The position numbers and the translations under genes are program-made. From contig JAFFJZ010000008.1 in NCBI GenBank assembly GCA_018340375.1, positions 496,001 to 560,000 on the forward strand: a stretch of 64,000 nt of DNA. The letters are read 5' to 3'. Positions 30,501 to 37,967 of the stretch are shown one piece after another. This stretch comes from Gonatopus flavifemur. Lineage: Eukaryota; Arthropoda; Insecta; Hymenoptera; Dryinidae. How positions within the stretch are numbered: the stretch's first letter is position 1; each line of letters begins with the position of its first letter. The notes under the pieces were generated by a model. That model was given only the letters and a program-made list of their open reading frames with translations, did no database searches and was not told the DNA's origin.

Positions 30501-33240
30501 GAAAAGCTCTGTGCAAGATGGGTGCCGCGTTTGCTAACAGTCGACCAAAAATTGATTCGAAAGAACATTTCTACCGCCAATTTGGCGTTGTATAAGCGTA
30601 ATCCAAGCGAATTTTTGCGTCGATTCGTAACCGTTGATCAAACTTGGGCCCACCACTACACTCCTGAAACCAAAGAACAGTCTAAACAGTGGATTGGACC
30701 AGGGGAACCAACTCCAAAGAAGGCAAAAACAATGTTTTCGGCGAACAAGGTTATGGCTACTGTTTTTTGGGATGCAAGAGGTATTATATACATTGATTAC
30801 CTTGAAAAGGGTAAAACTATCACTGGTCAATACTACGCAGACTTATTGCAACGTTTGAGCCACGAAGTGAAAATTAAACGACCTCATCTGGCGAAGAAAA
30901 AAATCTTGTTTCATCACGATAACGCACCAGCGCACACGTCAATCGTTGCGATGGCTAAAATCAACGATCTGAAGTTTGAATTAATGCCGCACCCTCCCTA
31001 CTCTCCAGACCTAGCCCCGAGTGACTATTATCTGTTTCCTAACCTCAAAAAATGGCTTGGCGGTAAGAGATTTGCGGACAATGAAGAAGTAATCGAAGCT
31101 GTAAATGGGTATTTTGAGGAGCTTGACGAATCAGTCTATAGAGATGGCATTACTAGACTAGAACACCGCTATGAGAAATGTATCAGCCTTGGAGGAGATT
31201 ATGTTGAGAAATAAAAAAAAAAAAATTCTTAAAAACGTTGTTTTTCTTGGTCAGGCCGGAAACTTATCAATCCACCCTCGTATGGACCCATGTATGGATT
31301 CATATATGCTCATATATGAAAGTGGGGAATCTATCAGCATTGATCTCACTTCTCTCTCTTTTGGTTTTTCATCACGTTCCATAAGAAATTGTGACATTTT
31401 TTTGTCCATATATGAATGTATATGATAATGTATGATTGAATATGATCACATATGGCCATGTACAGTCTCATTCATACGTGATCATATATGGCCAAAATCC
31501 ATAAATGCTCATATATGATCTCATATATATTTATATATGTTCATATGTATTTCATATATGTTCATATATGTTCATATGTATTTCATATATGTTCATATAT
31601 GATTCATATATGATTTATATACGCTCATATACAACCATATATGAATTATTCTTTCCCAGGTAGTATATCTAAACATCCCTAGTAAGAAGGGATTATATAT
31701 GGTCTATATATAATTATTGAAGTTTATATAAGTATTATTAAGATTTATATAAGCACATATATAGTTATATATGGAGCTATATATAAAAACTTGAATTGTT
31801 ATATATAGTAAAAAATCTGAATAATTCTTTTCATATATAATTATCTTAAATTCCATATATACCACTATATCTAACTATATATGTGCATATATAAATTTCA
31901 ATAATACTTATATGAACTTCAATAATTATACATAGACCATATATAATCCTTTTTTGCTAGGGATACTATCAACGTGCATCGTATCCATATAACACCCTGA
32001 TGCTACCAAAGCTGCGTATATTCAATGATTTTTGGTCAAATTCCGTACTTGTTCGTAGTTCTGCTATGTTTTGTAGTGGAATTCCATATGCTTTGTAATT
32101 GTCTTACAATACGAACAACTTTGCATGTCTTATCATCTTTCACTTCGCAGAATTATTAATGATCACGTATGTCAGATTTTACTAATCATCGCTTATGTTT
32201 CGATTTTTTGAATTCTAGTCATCAGAATTCTATCGTACGTGCAGCCACAGGTAGATTATTGTCACGAATCATTGAACGTATGGGTCCAGAAGGCGCCATG
32301 ACCTTGTCGCGAGAGGTTCGAGACAAATTATTTAGCACTGGTGCTAGACTGCTGATGGATGGTAATTTGGACGCGAGGTATGTGACTCATCCAAATGGGA
32401 AAGTTGTTTACAGCGCACACGGAGGAAAAATATTCCGGTATTTAAACGAATCTGTCGTCGGTAAGTGGATTGAATAACCTAACGATGACAATTCGCTGTT
32501 TTCACAAACTGATTGGTTAAAATTATCGGTTCTACGCTAGTCTGACGAAGCTTGATTCGCTGAAACAATAAATGACCGTTCATTTTAGCAAACTTGTTCG
32601 CTGTCCATATAATAACGAGCGAATTTCACTGGAACCGCAAAATTCTTGCTATTTCTGCGAATTTTCTTCTCCGTGTATCAAATGACATTATGGAATGAAA
32701 TCTGGGTCAAATTTCTGCCCAAGGTTAATCCACGCTTTTGATTGATTCTACGAGAAGATGTTTGTCTTGTGATTCACGTACATTGAATTTCAATGTCACA
32801 CTTGATTGCAATTGCTACAGTTCTCCGTGAAATATCATTTTTCTCAGTTGCATTGCTATAGATTATAATTGTCCAACATTTGCAACATGTTCAACGTTTC
32901 TTTCTTATAAAGAAGCTATGAAATTGAAATTCTACTTTTCCAGTAAGAATATGATCATATATTCTCGCGAATTCAATCGCTAATTTTCAAAGCATGTAAC
33001 CCTTACACCCGGTGGTGATCCATAGCATTAAGTGGAGGTATTAATACATATAAGAATTCTCACAAAATATCATTTTTCAATACTTGTATCAACTGTCACT
33101 CACATAATTATACTTCCAGGAATTATGCAAAGGAGATATTCCGGAGGTTGATACCCTGCGAGGGATTCAGAAAAGCGTTAACCGACGCTGTGCCTGAAGC
33201 AACTCTGAGGCATATCGACAAAACCTTGAAATCCCTTTAA
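21082..33240 (+). CDS. TOG-domain protein, TOGARAM/crescerin-like (7 exons)
   Basis: Exons 21082-21534, 23605-23859, 24954-25117, 25496-25691, 26060-26208, 32219-32377 and 33120-33240 join by GT-AG sites in matching phases (0, 0, 2, 0, 2, 2) into 1497 bases: 498 residues plus a TAA stop. Residues 1-270 are polar, Ser/Asn/Glu-rich and probably disordered. Residues about 275-490 form one TOG domain, with KSQVQQCFSQLESKDWE, LRSQVARAACLAAGDVF, LLHRTADTNRFLRAD and RMIEHLSP matching the HEAT-repeat pattern of the C-terminal TOG of TOGARAM1 (FAM179B). That family binds tubulin in cilia (established for vertebrate and worm members). The start is the first ATG in the open frame; an in-frame TGA lies at 21034. 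Family members usually carry further N-terminal TOG domains, so 5' exons may lie upstream or be lost. Confidence 0.82.
21559..22756. other. Intron 1 sequence, no gene seen
   Basis: Holds a minus-strand open frame at 22026-22253 without motifs. At 22640-22750 is a phrase (TTTTTTGTCTCCAAAACG, then CTGTCTCTCCGTCTGTCTGT) shared with 27420-27500, a dispersed repeat head. Nothing else is recognised. Confidence 0.3.
22757..22963. repeat. Near-perfect hairpin in intron 1
   Basis: The arms share AGAGCCAACCGCATATGAGT, GGCGAATCTCG, GTTGACTCAA and ATATCGATTG (left about 22780-22855) with their reverse complements (about 22875-22948). The right end is TTTTTCCACAGTG followed by TA, a CACTG-class end; the left end is degenerate. 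The arms contain further palindromic words (ATCGAT, TTCGCC). Probably a non-autonomous element. Confidence 0.6.
23329..23560. mobile_element. CACGG-ended inverted-repeat element
   Basis: CACGGAGAAAACATCTAGCA at the left and the complement of CACGGAGAAGGAAATCTAGG at the right. The arms extend through CGCATGAGCACCGA and TATCAATCGCAA. TG lies on both flanks (23327-28, 23561-62). It lies 44 bp before exon 2 of the TOG gene. Confidence 0.65.
23605..23859 (+). CDS. TOG gene exon 2
   Basis: Acceptor GTTCTGCTTTTAG and donor GCG|GTACGT, both phase 0. It encodes 85 residues beginning PSGNESGPEFRDS and ending HTNNINA: polar, Ser/Thr/Asn/Gln-rich linker. Confidence 0.75.
24077..24292. mobile_element. 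CCCAGACA-ended element with TGAATTCA words, nested hairpin
   Basis: The ends are CCCAGACAGCACAA and the complement of CCCAGATAGCACAAG. The palindromic word TGAATTCA and near forms recur about seven times. Inside, 24109-24229 is itself bounded by CCCGTTATGGCCGCA and TGCGGCCATAACGGG, a hairpin within the element. Flanks do not show a clean duplication. Confidence 0.6.
24645..24820. mobile_element. hAT-type MITE
   Basis: It starts CAGGGCCGGTTCTAGG and ends with the complement of CAGGATCAGTTCTCTC. The flanking octamers GAGACGCT (24637-44) and GAGACCCT (24821-28) match at 7 of 8 positions, as expected for a hAT target duplication. At 176 bp it has no coding capacity. Confidence 0.55.
24954..25117 (+). 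CDS. TOG gene exon 3, start of the TOG domain
   Basis: Acceptor TACTGCTTCAG, donor GACTG|GTGAGT, phase 2. A basic linker (MRKSKVPRMIKRVN) leads into KLKSQVQQCFSQLESKD, the first helix of the TOG domain. The Trp of SKDW is completed by the next exon. Confidence 0.82.
25231..25359. repeat. Short hairpin with AATATT words (intron 3)
   Basis: The arms AAATACTCACATAATACAAA and the complement of AAATACCTACATAGCACAAA continue through TGTCTCAGTAATATC. AATATT words fill the centre. It resembles the CACATAGCAC-ended element at 52570. Confidence 0.55.
25496..25691 (+). CDS. TOG gene exon 4
   Basis: Acceptor CTTCTTCTCTAG, donor GATCAG|GTGATT. It encodes EIIIKGLKALSQLAQQHPGI, then SRLLGRHIRNLRSQVARAAC and LAAGDVFTAQIRGIDQ. 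The NLRSxVxRAA segment is the most recognisable TOG match in the window. Coding signal continues in frame past the donor to 25907, which would give a truncated protein if the intron were retained. Confidence 0.88.
26060..26208 (+). CDS. TOG gene exon 5
   Basis: Acceptor TGTTTTTCGTAG, donor GCTAA|GTGAGT, phase 2. It encodes DLDNIAGPLLHRTADTNRFL, then DRMIEHLSPQKTILVIVLRG, aligning with the third and fourth HEAT repeats of the TOG domain. Followed by a 6-kb intron full of mobile elements. Confidence 0.87.
26640..27125. repeat. Intron 5 repeats: direct repeat and CCCTGG-ended element
   Basis: Two related segments start at about 26687 and 26827 (CAGTATAGAACCAAAGTTAA and CAGTATTGAATCAGAGTTAA). 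From about 26877 an element runs to 27121 with GCTGGTTAAAAGAATCCATT at the left and the complement of CCCTGGCTAAAAGAATCCAC at the right. Its interior repeats GATTCGATC-like words. The same CCCTGGTTAAAAG terminus is seen at 56381. Confidence 0.5.
27420..27720 (+). repeat. Dispersed repeat with CTGTCTGT head
   Basis: TTTTTGTCTCCAAACTCGCA, CTGTCTGTCTGTG and then TCCGTTCCTATGATCCGATC and GTGGTCCCATATGGGTTTCG. The same ordered phrases appear near 22650, 50060-50560 and 59500-60560, and reversed near 39100-39320. Non-coding; the source element is unknown. Confidence 0.5.
27875..29745. repeat. Large foldback repeat with a split left arm
   Basis: The right arm, about 29403-29745, is continuous. Its reverse complement occurs in two blocks: 27875-28025 (TAACATCAAAAAGTTTTACT and GGCATGTCAGCA) and 28945-29126 (CGCCAACAAATTTCAGATAT, TCTAGAGACACGTGAGGTTC, TAAGGATAGCGTGAGGGAGA). 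About 920 bp separate the two left blocks. The separating DNA contains the CACTG element at 28209 and a minus-strand open frame at 28496-28729 without motifs. Lies in intron 5 of the TOG gene. Confidence 0.6.
28209..28393. mobile_element. CACTG-ended inverted-repeat element
   Basis: CACTGAAAAAATGTG at the left and the complement of CACTGTGAAAAGAAATTG at the right. The arms share GAGTGAGTAGTTTATTT-like sequence. Flanks are TA and TG, so a duplication is not exact. Interior words are TGAATA/ATTCA. Confidence 0.45.
29764..29912. repeat. TATCGATA-word repeat, copy 1
   Basis: Contains ATATCGTTATCGATG, GATAATCGATG and ends with CGCCCATCCCTA, like the GCGATATT...TA-ended family at 39685, 43420 and 59286. 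The left edge is unclear. Confidence 0.4.
29987..31280 (+). mobile_element. Mariner element, almost intact
   Basis: The terminal inverted repeats, beginning CGAGGGTGGATTGATAAG and running to GACCAAGA (36 bp), are identical at the two ends. TA duplications lie at 29985-86 and 31281-82. Length 1294 bp is normal for the family. Identical ends and an almost open transposase point to recent insertion. It sits in the sense direction inside intron 5 of the TOG gene. Confidence 0.93.
30165..31214 (+). pseudogene. Mariner transposase with one premature stop
   Basis: A frame of 350 codons from ATG 30165 with a single in-frame TAG at 30207 (codon 15, KYFY then stop then KGLTPKEI). An alternative ATG at 30243 gives 323 residues. 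After the N-terminal helix-turn-helix (VREIAETCKMSYERVQNIL) come the three catalytic aspartates: VTVDQTW, LFHHDNAPAHTS and SPDLAPSDYYLF, with 34 residues between the second and third (D34D). All catalytic residues are present. The protein cuts and pastes mariner DNA at TA sites in the nucleus. The stop removes part of the DNA-binding domain unless bypassed. Confidence 0.92.
31677..31962. mobile_element. CCCTAG-ended palindromic element with TATATA words
   Basis: The arms start CCCTAGTAAGAAGGGATTAT and the complement of CCCTAGCAAAAAAGGATTAT and stay complementary for about 100 bp each. AT flanks both sides (31675-76, 31963-64). The interior is ATATATAG/TATATA words. It starts only 16 bp after the CATATATG element. 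Confidence 0.65.
32219..32377 (+). CDS. TOG gene exon 6
   Basis: Acceptor TTTTTTGAATTCTAG, donor GCGAG|GTATGT, phase 2 to 2. It encodes HQNSIVRAATGRLLSRIIER, then MGPEGAMTLSREVRDKL and LLMDGNLDA. IVR...LSxIIExMxPE is the fifth HEAT repeat signature of this TOG. The ATG at 32169 seen in the same frame lies in the intron. Confidence 0.87.
32378..33119. other. Intron 6, nothing recognised
   Basis: Contains TTCTTCTCCGTGTA near 32670, which could be a CACGG-type element end, without a matching partner. Confidence 0.25.
33120..33240 (+). CDS. TOG gene terminal exon
   Basis: Acceptor TATACTTCCAG. It encodes NYAKEIFRRLIPCEGFRKAL then a final helix ending KTLKSL and TAA at 33238. The pattern YxxxxxxxLxxxxxFxxxL is the last HEAT repeat of the TOG domain, so the protein ends directly after it. 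Confidence 0.85.
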
Positions 33241-33251
33241 AAATCAAGTGA

Positions 33252-33503
33252 TTCCACAACAGTAACAGAAGTGTATTTTGCGTACTGAGAAATGCAAAAA
33301 TACGAATTCCAATCAACGGAAACATGAGATCTGTCATGATGGAACAAAACAGAGTGGATTTCCTTGAACAAAGGTTAGCGTCACCGTGGGACCAGCGCGT
33401 CAAAAACATTCCCATGGAGTTTTCGTTTCTGTACATCATCAATATGAAAAGAGAAATGAAATATCCACTCGATGAGATTGATGTGAATGAATTGTTCTTG
33501 TAG
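33252..33503 (+). CDS. Possible alternative last exon or small ORF
   Basis: Starting 12 bp after the TOG stop, an open frame of 83 codons contains IRIPINGNMRSVMMEQNRVD, LEQRLASPWDQRVKNIPMEF and YPLDEIDVNELFL before TAG. The composition looks like real protein. An AG at 33261-62 would let exon 6 splice to it in phase (2), replacing the last TOG exon. The internal ATG gives only 59 residues. I do not recognise the sequence; it could also be the 3' exon of a lost gene. Confidence 0.3.
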   Translation, partial: FHNSNRSVFCVLRNAKIRIPINGNMRSVMMEQNRVDFLEQRLASPWDQRVKNIPMEFSFLYIINMKREMKYPLDEIDVNELFL

Positions 33504-33666
33504 AAAGGGAGAAAAACAAGAATGTTGGGTCCAAGAGACTTGTTGTCCTATGAGAATTTATATGGGAGATTTTTCGTCATTTTTATATACACGAAATCAG
33601 CTAACAAAATTACTCACATGTGTTGTTCGATGTGGAAGACCATCGATTGGAGGGTCAGGAAACCAA

Positions 33667-33898
33667 CACTGAAAAAAGTCTGGTGCTCGACCTGTCATTT
33701 CAATGAGTCGCAGCGTTCTTACGTACGATTTGATGCGGCTCCTACGCCAAATCTGGCTCAGATGTTGAACGCGATTGAAACGTTACATACTTGCGTGCAA
33801 CTCTTGCGCCGGATTTGGTGGACGAGCCGCGCCAAATTGTACGGACGAACGCTGCGCTTCATTGGAATGACAGGTGAAGCATCAAACTCTTTTCAGTG
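33667..33898. mobile_element. CACTGAAAA-ended hairpin element
   Basis: CACTGAAAAAAGTCTGGTGC and the complement of CACTGAAAAGAGTTTGATGC form arms that continue through CCTGTCATTTCAATGA and GCAGCGTTC. AA lies on both flanks (33665-66, 33899-900). Both open frames at 33487-33899 run into this element and are unlikely to be genes. Confidence 0.65.
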
Positions 33899-33899
33899 A

Positions 33900-34570
33900 A
33901 AGTATCAGCAATAAAATATCCAGTCTGTTCACCTGTTCATGATGTATGATAATATTTTCCCGTTTGAAGGATCCAATATTTTGTTGTAGTTTTTCAGAAT
34001 GATACTTGATAAGATTTTTTATGACAATATCCATAATTGCGATTAGGTCTGAGTTCTTCACAGTAATGCAGGGGAAAGGGAGAAGTTCATCAGTCTTCAA
34101 AATTAGAAAACATGATATAACATTCGTGTGTATAATAAAATATTGCTTGATTGGATTTTGATGCGAATGAGTAAGACACTTCGTTACAAATTCATTTTCG
34201 ATGAAGGAACAGAAACCGCTCATCATGATGAACAATATCTGAGCAATGAGGGTGGACAGACATGATTTAATTATTAGTTGTGAGTGATTCTATCTTCATG
34301 ATTAAAATGATGTGAGAATGATTCAATAATGAATCGCAGTCGAAATTGAAGATTGAGATAAATAATATATACGAATGTATGATTAAAGCAGTTAACTCTC
34401 AAAATAGTCTTTCTAATCAGCCGTTAGAATTGGGAACGGTATGAATTTTTACACCCAAGATTTGATCATTAAAATGTATACACGAACAAATATGTAAATT
34501 GCTGTCCTGTATCGACTTACTGTACAACTTATGATAATAATATTATTTTTTTTCATGTAGAAGTGGAAAA
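33900..34570. other. No gene recognised
   Basis: A minus-strand open frame at 33882-34235 has no motif. AT-rich spacer before the R1-clade LINE. Confidence 0.25.
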
Positions 34571-34912
34571 CACCTAACGCACCGTCAGGACGCAGGTGTT
34601 GTTGTGTCCTGGTGTGTGGGGCTTGCACTCACTAAAAACCTACCTCTCCGCTCCTGGACTCTAGCCTGGAACCGTTTGGCACATTACTTCAGGCTAGGTC
34701 TGCTAATCAGGTCTTGCAGGACCTACCGCTCCCGCTTTTCATCCGCTGTGGACCTAGCCCATACGGTCCAGGTCACGTTTTTTCTCGCAGAGAATCACTC
34801 TGGTGTAATGTGCCGCGCGGTCCCATTCCACTCCGCCTTCCAACATGTAATCCATGACCATTTTGGGTGTCAAATGTCGAGCGTCCATCTCCAGAGCCAT
34901 TCTCCATTTCAC

Positions 34913-35224
34913 TCACCTGTCGCAATGGGAGAAGGTGTGCTCCGCCTCATCTTTTATCCCAGGGCAGTACACACAGCCTGGTGACGCTGTTTCTCCCGTT
35001 TTGTGCAAGTAAGCCCTGAAGTATTCATGACTGCTAAGTAATGGAGTCACAAAGGAGTCCATCTTTCCGCAGTTCCTGTTGGCCCATAACTGCACCTGTT
35101 TGATGAGTCTCGCGGCCTTCGGATTCTCCCTCCCATGATGCTTGCCATATTCAGTGTTCACACGGAGGAAATCCGACACCAATGGTTGCTGCAGCTCACG
35201 AGACTGGCTCATGGTATGCAATAG
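34913..35224 (-). pseudogene. R1-clade LINE C-terminal zinc-knuckle region
   Basis: The minus-strand frame reads RLIKQVQLWANRNCG, FVTPLLSSHEYFRAYLHKTG, then CVYCPGIKDEAEHTFSHCDR. The CxxC...H...C arrangement is the C-terminal nucleic-acid-binding motif of R1-type ORF2 proteins. Upstream it is interrupted by the insertion ending near 35225. Confidence 0.75.
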
Positions 35225-35425
35225 AATCATTTGACAACTACTGGTTACTGTGGTAACACGAATCAGTCGTGTCTTAACAGTGGAGAGTCGTTCTTCTACA
35301 CTATTTTTCACTTTGGAGACAGGGGTGTGACTACAGTAACCAGCAGTGTCGGATTGATTTTTTTGCATAACAAGAGCCAGTCGTGTGGGCTACAGTGATC
35401 ACTAGTGTAGGATTTTCTCCGTGTG
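35225..35425. mobile_element. Probable small element inserted in the LINE
   Basis: ORF2 coding similarity stops near 35425 (KAARTQKRATTR) and resumes near 35165-35225. The intervening DNA begins, on the minus strand, ACACGGAGAAAATCCTACAC, the CACGG-type terminus seen at 23329. It contains palindromic CACTAGTG and GTGATCAC plus inverted CTGGTTACTGT phrases. The other end was not fixed. Confidence 0.4.
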
Positions 35426-35429
35426 GTCG

Positions 35430-35730
35430 CACGCTTTTGCGTCCTGGCTGCTTTCTTCCCGAGTGCTTCTATTTTCTGGTGTTCTGCCTGTCGTTCTCTT
35501 GCTAATAATGTGATTGATATAGTGCTGGCTACCACTATGACCGCTGGTTCGAAAACTGTGTGGTTGGAGGATGGTATTCCAAGCCCTGCCGCTCTCTGGA
35601 CTTCAGTCAAGCATTCCCGATAGCTTCCTTTTCCGAGCGCCTCCGCCCAAATCTCTATTCCATATAAGAGGATGAAGTCCGTGACCGACATGAGGAGCCT
35701 TCGCTCACTGGACTGCGGGCCACCAATCAT
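35430..35730 (-). pseudogene. R1-clade LINE post-RT segment
   Basis: Minus-strand reading: GGPQSSERRLLMSVTDFILL, YGIEIWAEAL, TEVQRAAGLGI and LLARERQAEHQKIEALGKKA. This is the region between the RT thumb and the zinc knuckle. It is separated from the RT frame by a frameshift near 35740. Confidence 0.75.
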
Positions 35731-35758
35731 TGCCCATGAGTCGGCTGAGGTCCGCCAC

Positions 35759-36597
35759 TCACTTGGAAGTCTTCTCCGCGGCCCTGGGAATCTGTTCTTC
35801 GAACATTAGTCCGCAGTCCGGCGTTAGATCAAGGTAACGTATCACCTTCTTCCTTTCCACTACATCACTGCCCAGCTTTATCGGCAGGATGGTATTGATC
35901 CTTTTCTTGGTAAGGACGATGACTTCGCTTTTATTGAGGGCAAGCGACAACCCATGCCGTTCCATCCACTGGGTCACAGTAATCATGACTCGGTTCACTT
36001 TCTTTTGGGCGCGTTTGAGGTTGCGCGCTGCGATCAGGATGCCTACATCGTTAGCAAACGCACACTGCACCGTTTCGTCTGGCGTGGGTTCCCCAATCAA
36101 CCCGTCGTAGGCTGCATTCCACGAGACAGGACCAAGAATTGAGCCCTGGGCAGCACCTGCTGTTATTGACATCGCCAGTTGTCCATCTGCTGTCCCGTAC
36201 CAGAGCACACGATCGTTGAGGTAGTCTTTGACCACTTCCAACGAGTACAACCGCACATGGGAATTTGGATCTAGGGCAGAGAGAACGTCTTCCCATTCTG
36301 AATAATTGAAGGCATCCCTCACATCAAGCGTCATCAACAAGACCACATGGCGAGAGAAGTGATTGCGAGCTTCAGCTGTTCTCCACGCTTCCACTATCTC
36401 TTGTACGGTATCTCCCGTTGACCGTCCTGCCCTAAAGCCGAACTGCCGCAGAGATAGATCTCCAGCCTCAAGAATAGCTGTCTCCTGGCGAGATTGCAAG
36501 AGCTTCTCATTCGGCTCATTCGAGTCTCCTTCTCTCTTCTCGATGAGTGTCAGGCCCGCAGTTTTCAAGATGGCTGGGCAGACTCCCGCCTTCAAGC
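35759..36597 (-). pseudogene. R1-clade LINE reverse transcriptase
   Basis: A minus-strand frame of about 278 codons. It carries FGFRAGRSTGDTVQEIVEAW, LMTLDVRDAFNYSEWEDVL (block A with the first catalytic Asp), ITAGAAQGSILGPVSWNAAY and CAFANDVGILIAAR. The last is the FADD catalytic box, in which the second Asp is Asn here, so the enzyme would be dead. NKSEVIVLTKKR and VIRYLDLTPDC follow. Its 5' side is cut by a hAT MITE at 36598. Confidence 0.88.
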
Positions 36598-36807
36598 CAG
36601 TGCTGCCAGATTCGTGGTATACACCGTTTCTACCCCTTGCATTGAGCTACTCTCCTTTCCCCTACCATGTGAATTAATTAGGATGGGCAAGATAAAAAGC
36701 CACTCACCCTCTGCCTCGCTCGCCCGACTTGATTCGCATGGTGGGGGAGAGTAGGGAGCTTGATGGGAGGGGCAGAAACGGTGTATGCCTCGAATCTGGC
36801 AGCACTG
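36598..36807. mobile_element. hAT MITE nested in the LINE
   Basis: CAGTGCTGCCAGATTCGTGG at the left and the complement of CAGTGCTGCCAGATTCGAGG at the right; about 40-bp terminal inverted repeats with three mismatches. The flanking octamers CTTCAAGC and CTTCAGGC match at 7 of 8. CAG...CTG ends and an 8-bp duplication are the hAT signature. LINE coding sequence (ETYNTCLKQC | EAGVCPAILKTAGL) is split exactly here. Confidence 0.82.
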
Positions 36808-37279
36808 CTTCAGGCACGTGTTGTAGGTCTCAATCAGCAGTTGCGAGTTCTCTTGTGCCGTCAGTTTGATGACCTTCGTGGGCAAGCCATCCAGGCTTGG
36901 GGCCTTCTTGTTGCGCAGTGACAGCGCAGCAGCTTACAGCTCCTGCTATGTGAAAAGAGACACATCGCTATTCCTCTCGTAGGACTTGGTTTCGCGAGCT
37001 GGGTGAGCGGTGGAGAGGACCCCAACAATGCATTGTGCTGTCTGGGCATCCATAGCAATTCACCTCTTGAACACCCCCACACAAGAAAAAAAAACCGTGG
37101 GTTTTTTACATAGAGGATTCTGTGTGAATCCCAGTTCATCACCCTGCCTTATATCGCGTATCTGTACTCGTCTAGTCACAAACCTCTCAAACCCTGTTCA
37201 TTTCACCTTGGCGGGGTTCTGGCGCGGTGGATCGATGACTCTTGTGCTTCTGCTCCGTTGTTCACGAAGACACTGAAAG

Positions 37280-37967
37280 AGATGTGCTGGTGATCGCTCC
37301 CAGTATGAGCCCTCAGCACTCTCTATCCTTCAATTCGCCGTCCTAGGCCCTCTGAACTGAGGGTTATATCGACTATCGTCCCTATGCACCCCGGTCGATG
37401 AGAAGAGGAGACACTCTTGATATTGAGGACAATCAGCACCGCGCGGGCCGCCATCTCCACCACAATTCTGCCCCTGGCGTCCGAAGTAGGTATTCCCTAT
37501 TCGATCGCTCGGCCGTTGAAATGTCCAGTTAGAAGTACGTGTTCGTCGGTGCTGAGGACACCGTCCTCAAGGGGACCCATCTTCTCCCGAAAGGTTACCA
37601 TCCCATCGATGGGGTGATCGGTATGGAAGATGCTGTCGCTTCTTACCCGAACAAAACCCTCGCCCGAGCCAAGATTTCCCAAACCGATCCTTGCAGCGTC
37701 TGTGACTCAAATGGTGGCCGTGCCAGTAGGATCTACGTACCAGCCGAACAGGTTGTGAATCCTATACGGCTCGCTGATCAGGAACATGTCCATTCCTTCC
37801 TCACAGGACAGCTGTCGGAGTTCATTTGCCATGCTGCTCCAATGCAGCCCCGAAGAAGCAGGGGAAAAAATGAGGGAATTCACCATGGACGAGGAAAATT
37901 CTCCTGAGGGTTCGAATAGAATTGTCAGATGACTAGTAACGTTTAGGAATAATTCGGAACTGTGCAA
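37280..37967 (-). pseudogene. R1-clade LINE EEP endonuclease domain
   Basis: Minus-strand pieces: CEEGMDMFLISEPYRI with DPTGTATI (37967-37707), GEGFVRVRSD (about 37665), DEHVLLTGHFNGRAIEWG (about 37540) and then VDITLSSEGL and GSDHQHISF (about 37380-37290). These correspond to the EEP motifs SEPYR, GDFNARS and SDH. The catalytic GDFN reads GHFN. Several frameshifts separate them. In active elements this domain nicks the target DNA to prime reverse transcription. Confidence 0.78.

Larger units (their letters stand above)
29964..31660. mobile_element. CATATATG-word element interrupted by mariner
   Basis: The left end CCCGGGAAAAAAACTTCC and right end CTTTCCCAGG are inverted, with TA on both flanks (29962-63, 31661-62). 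The interior, mostly right of the mariner, is an array of CATATATG and TTCATATATG words (31286-31640). Removing the mariner leaves an element of about 400 bp. Confidence 0.6.
34600..37967 (-). mobile_element. R1-clade LINE, inactive, on the minus strand
   Basis: In transcription order (right to left): an endonuclease/exonuclease/phosphatase (EEP) domain at about 37967-37280, a reverse transcriptase at about 36880-35760 and a C-terminal zinc-knuckle region at about 35110-34900. The wording of the RT and C-terminus (EAWRTAEARNHFSR, LLARERQAEHQK, YFRAYLHKTGET) matches R1-like LINE proteins I recall from insects. It is broken by stops, frameshifts and two insertions (36598-36807 and about 35225-35425). 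Base composition is more GC-rich than its surroundings, as expected for a transferred or young-origin element. The 5' ORF1 is not seen. Confidence 0.88.

Noticed and set aside
32169..32477. 102-codon frame as an independent gene
   Set aside because: It contains TOG exon 6 (32219-32377); the ATG lies in the intron and the tail after GTATGT is intronic.
33487..33899. Two overlapping open frames of 61 and 125 codons
   Set aside because: They run into the inverted-repeat element 33667-33898, and their composition changes at its border; they are by-products of the repeat.
36051..36754. Several plus- and minus-strand open frames over the LINE
   Set aside because: They overlap the RT-coding strand in other frames and arise from its GC-rich codons.
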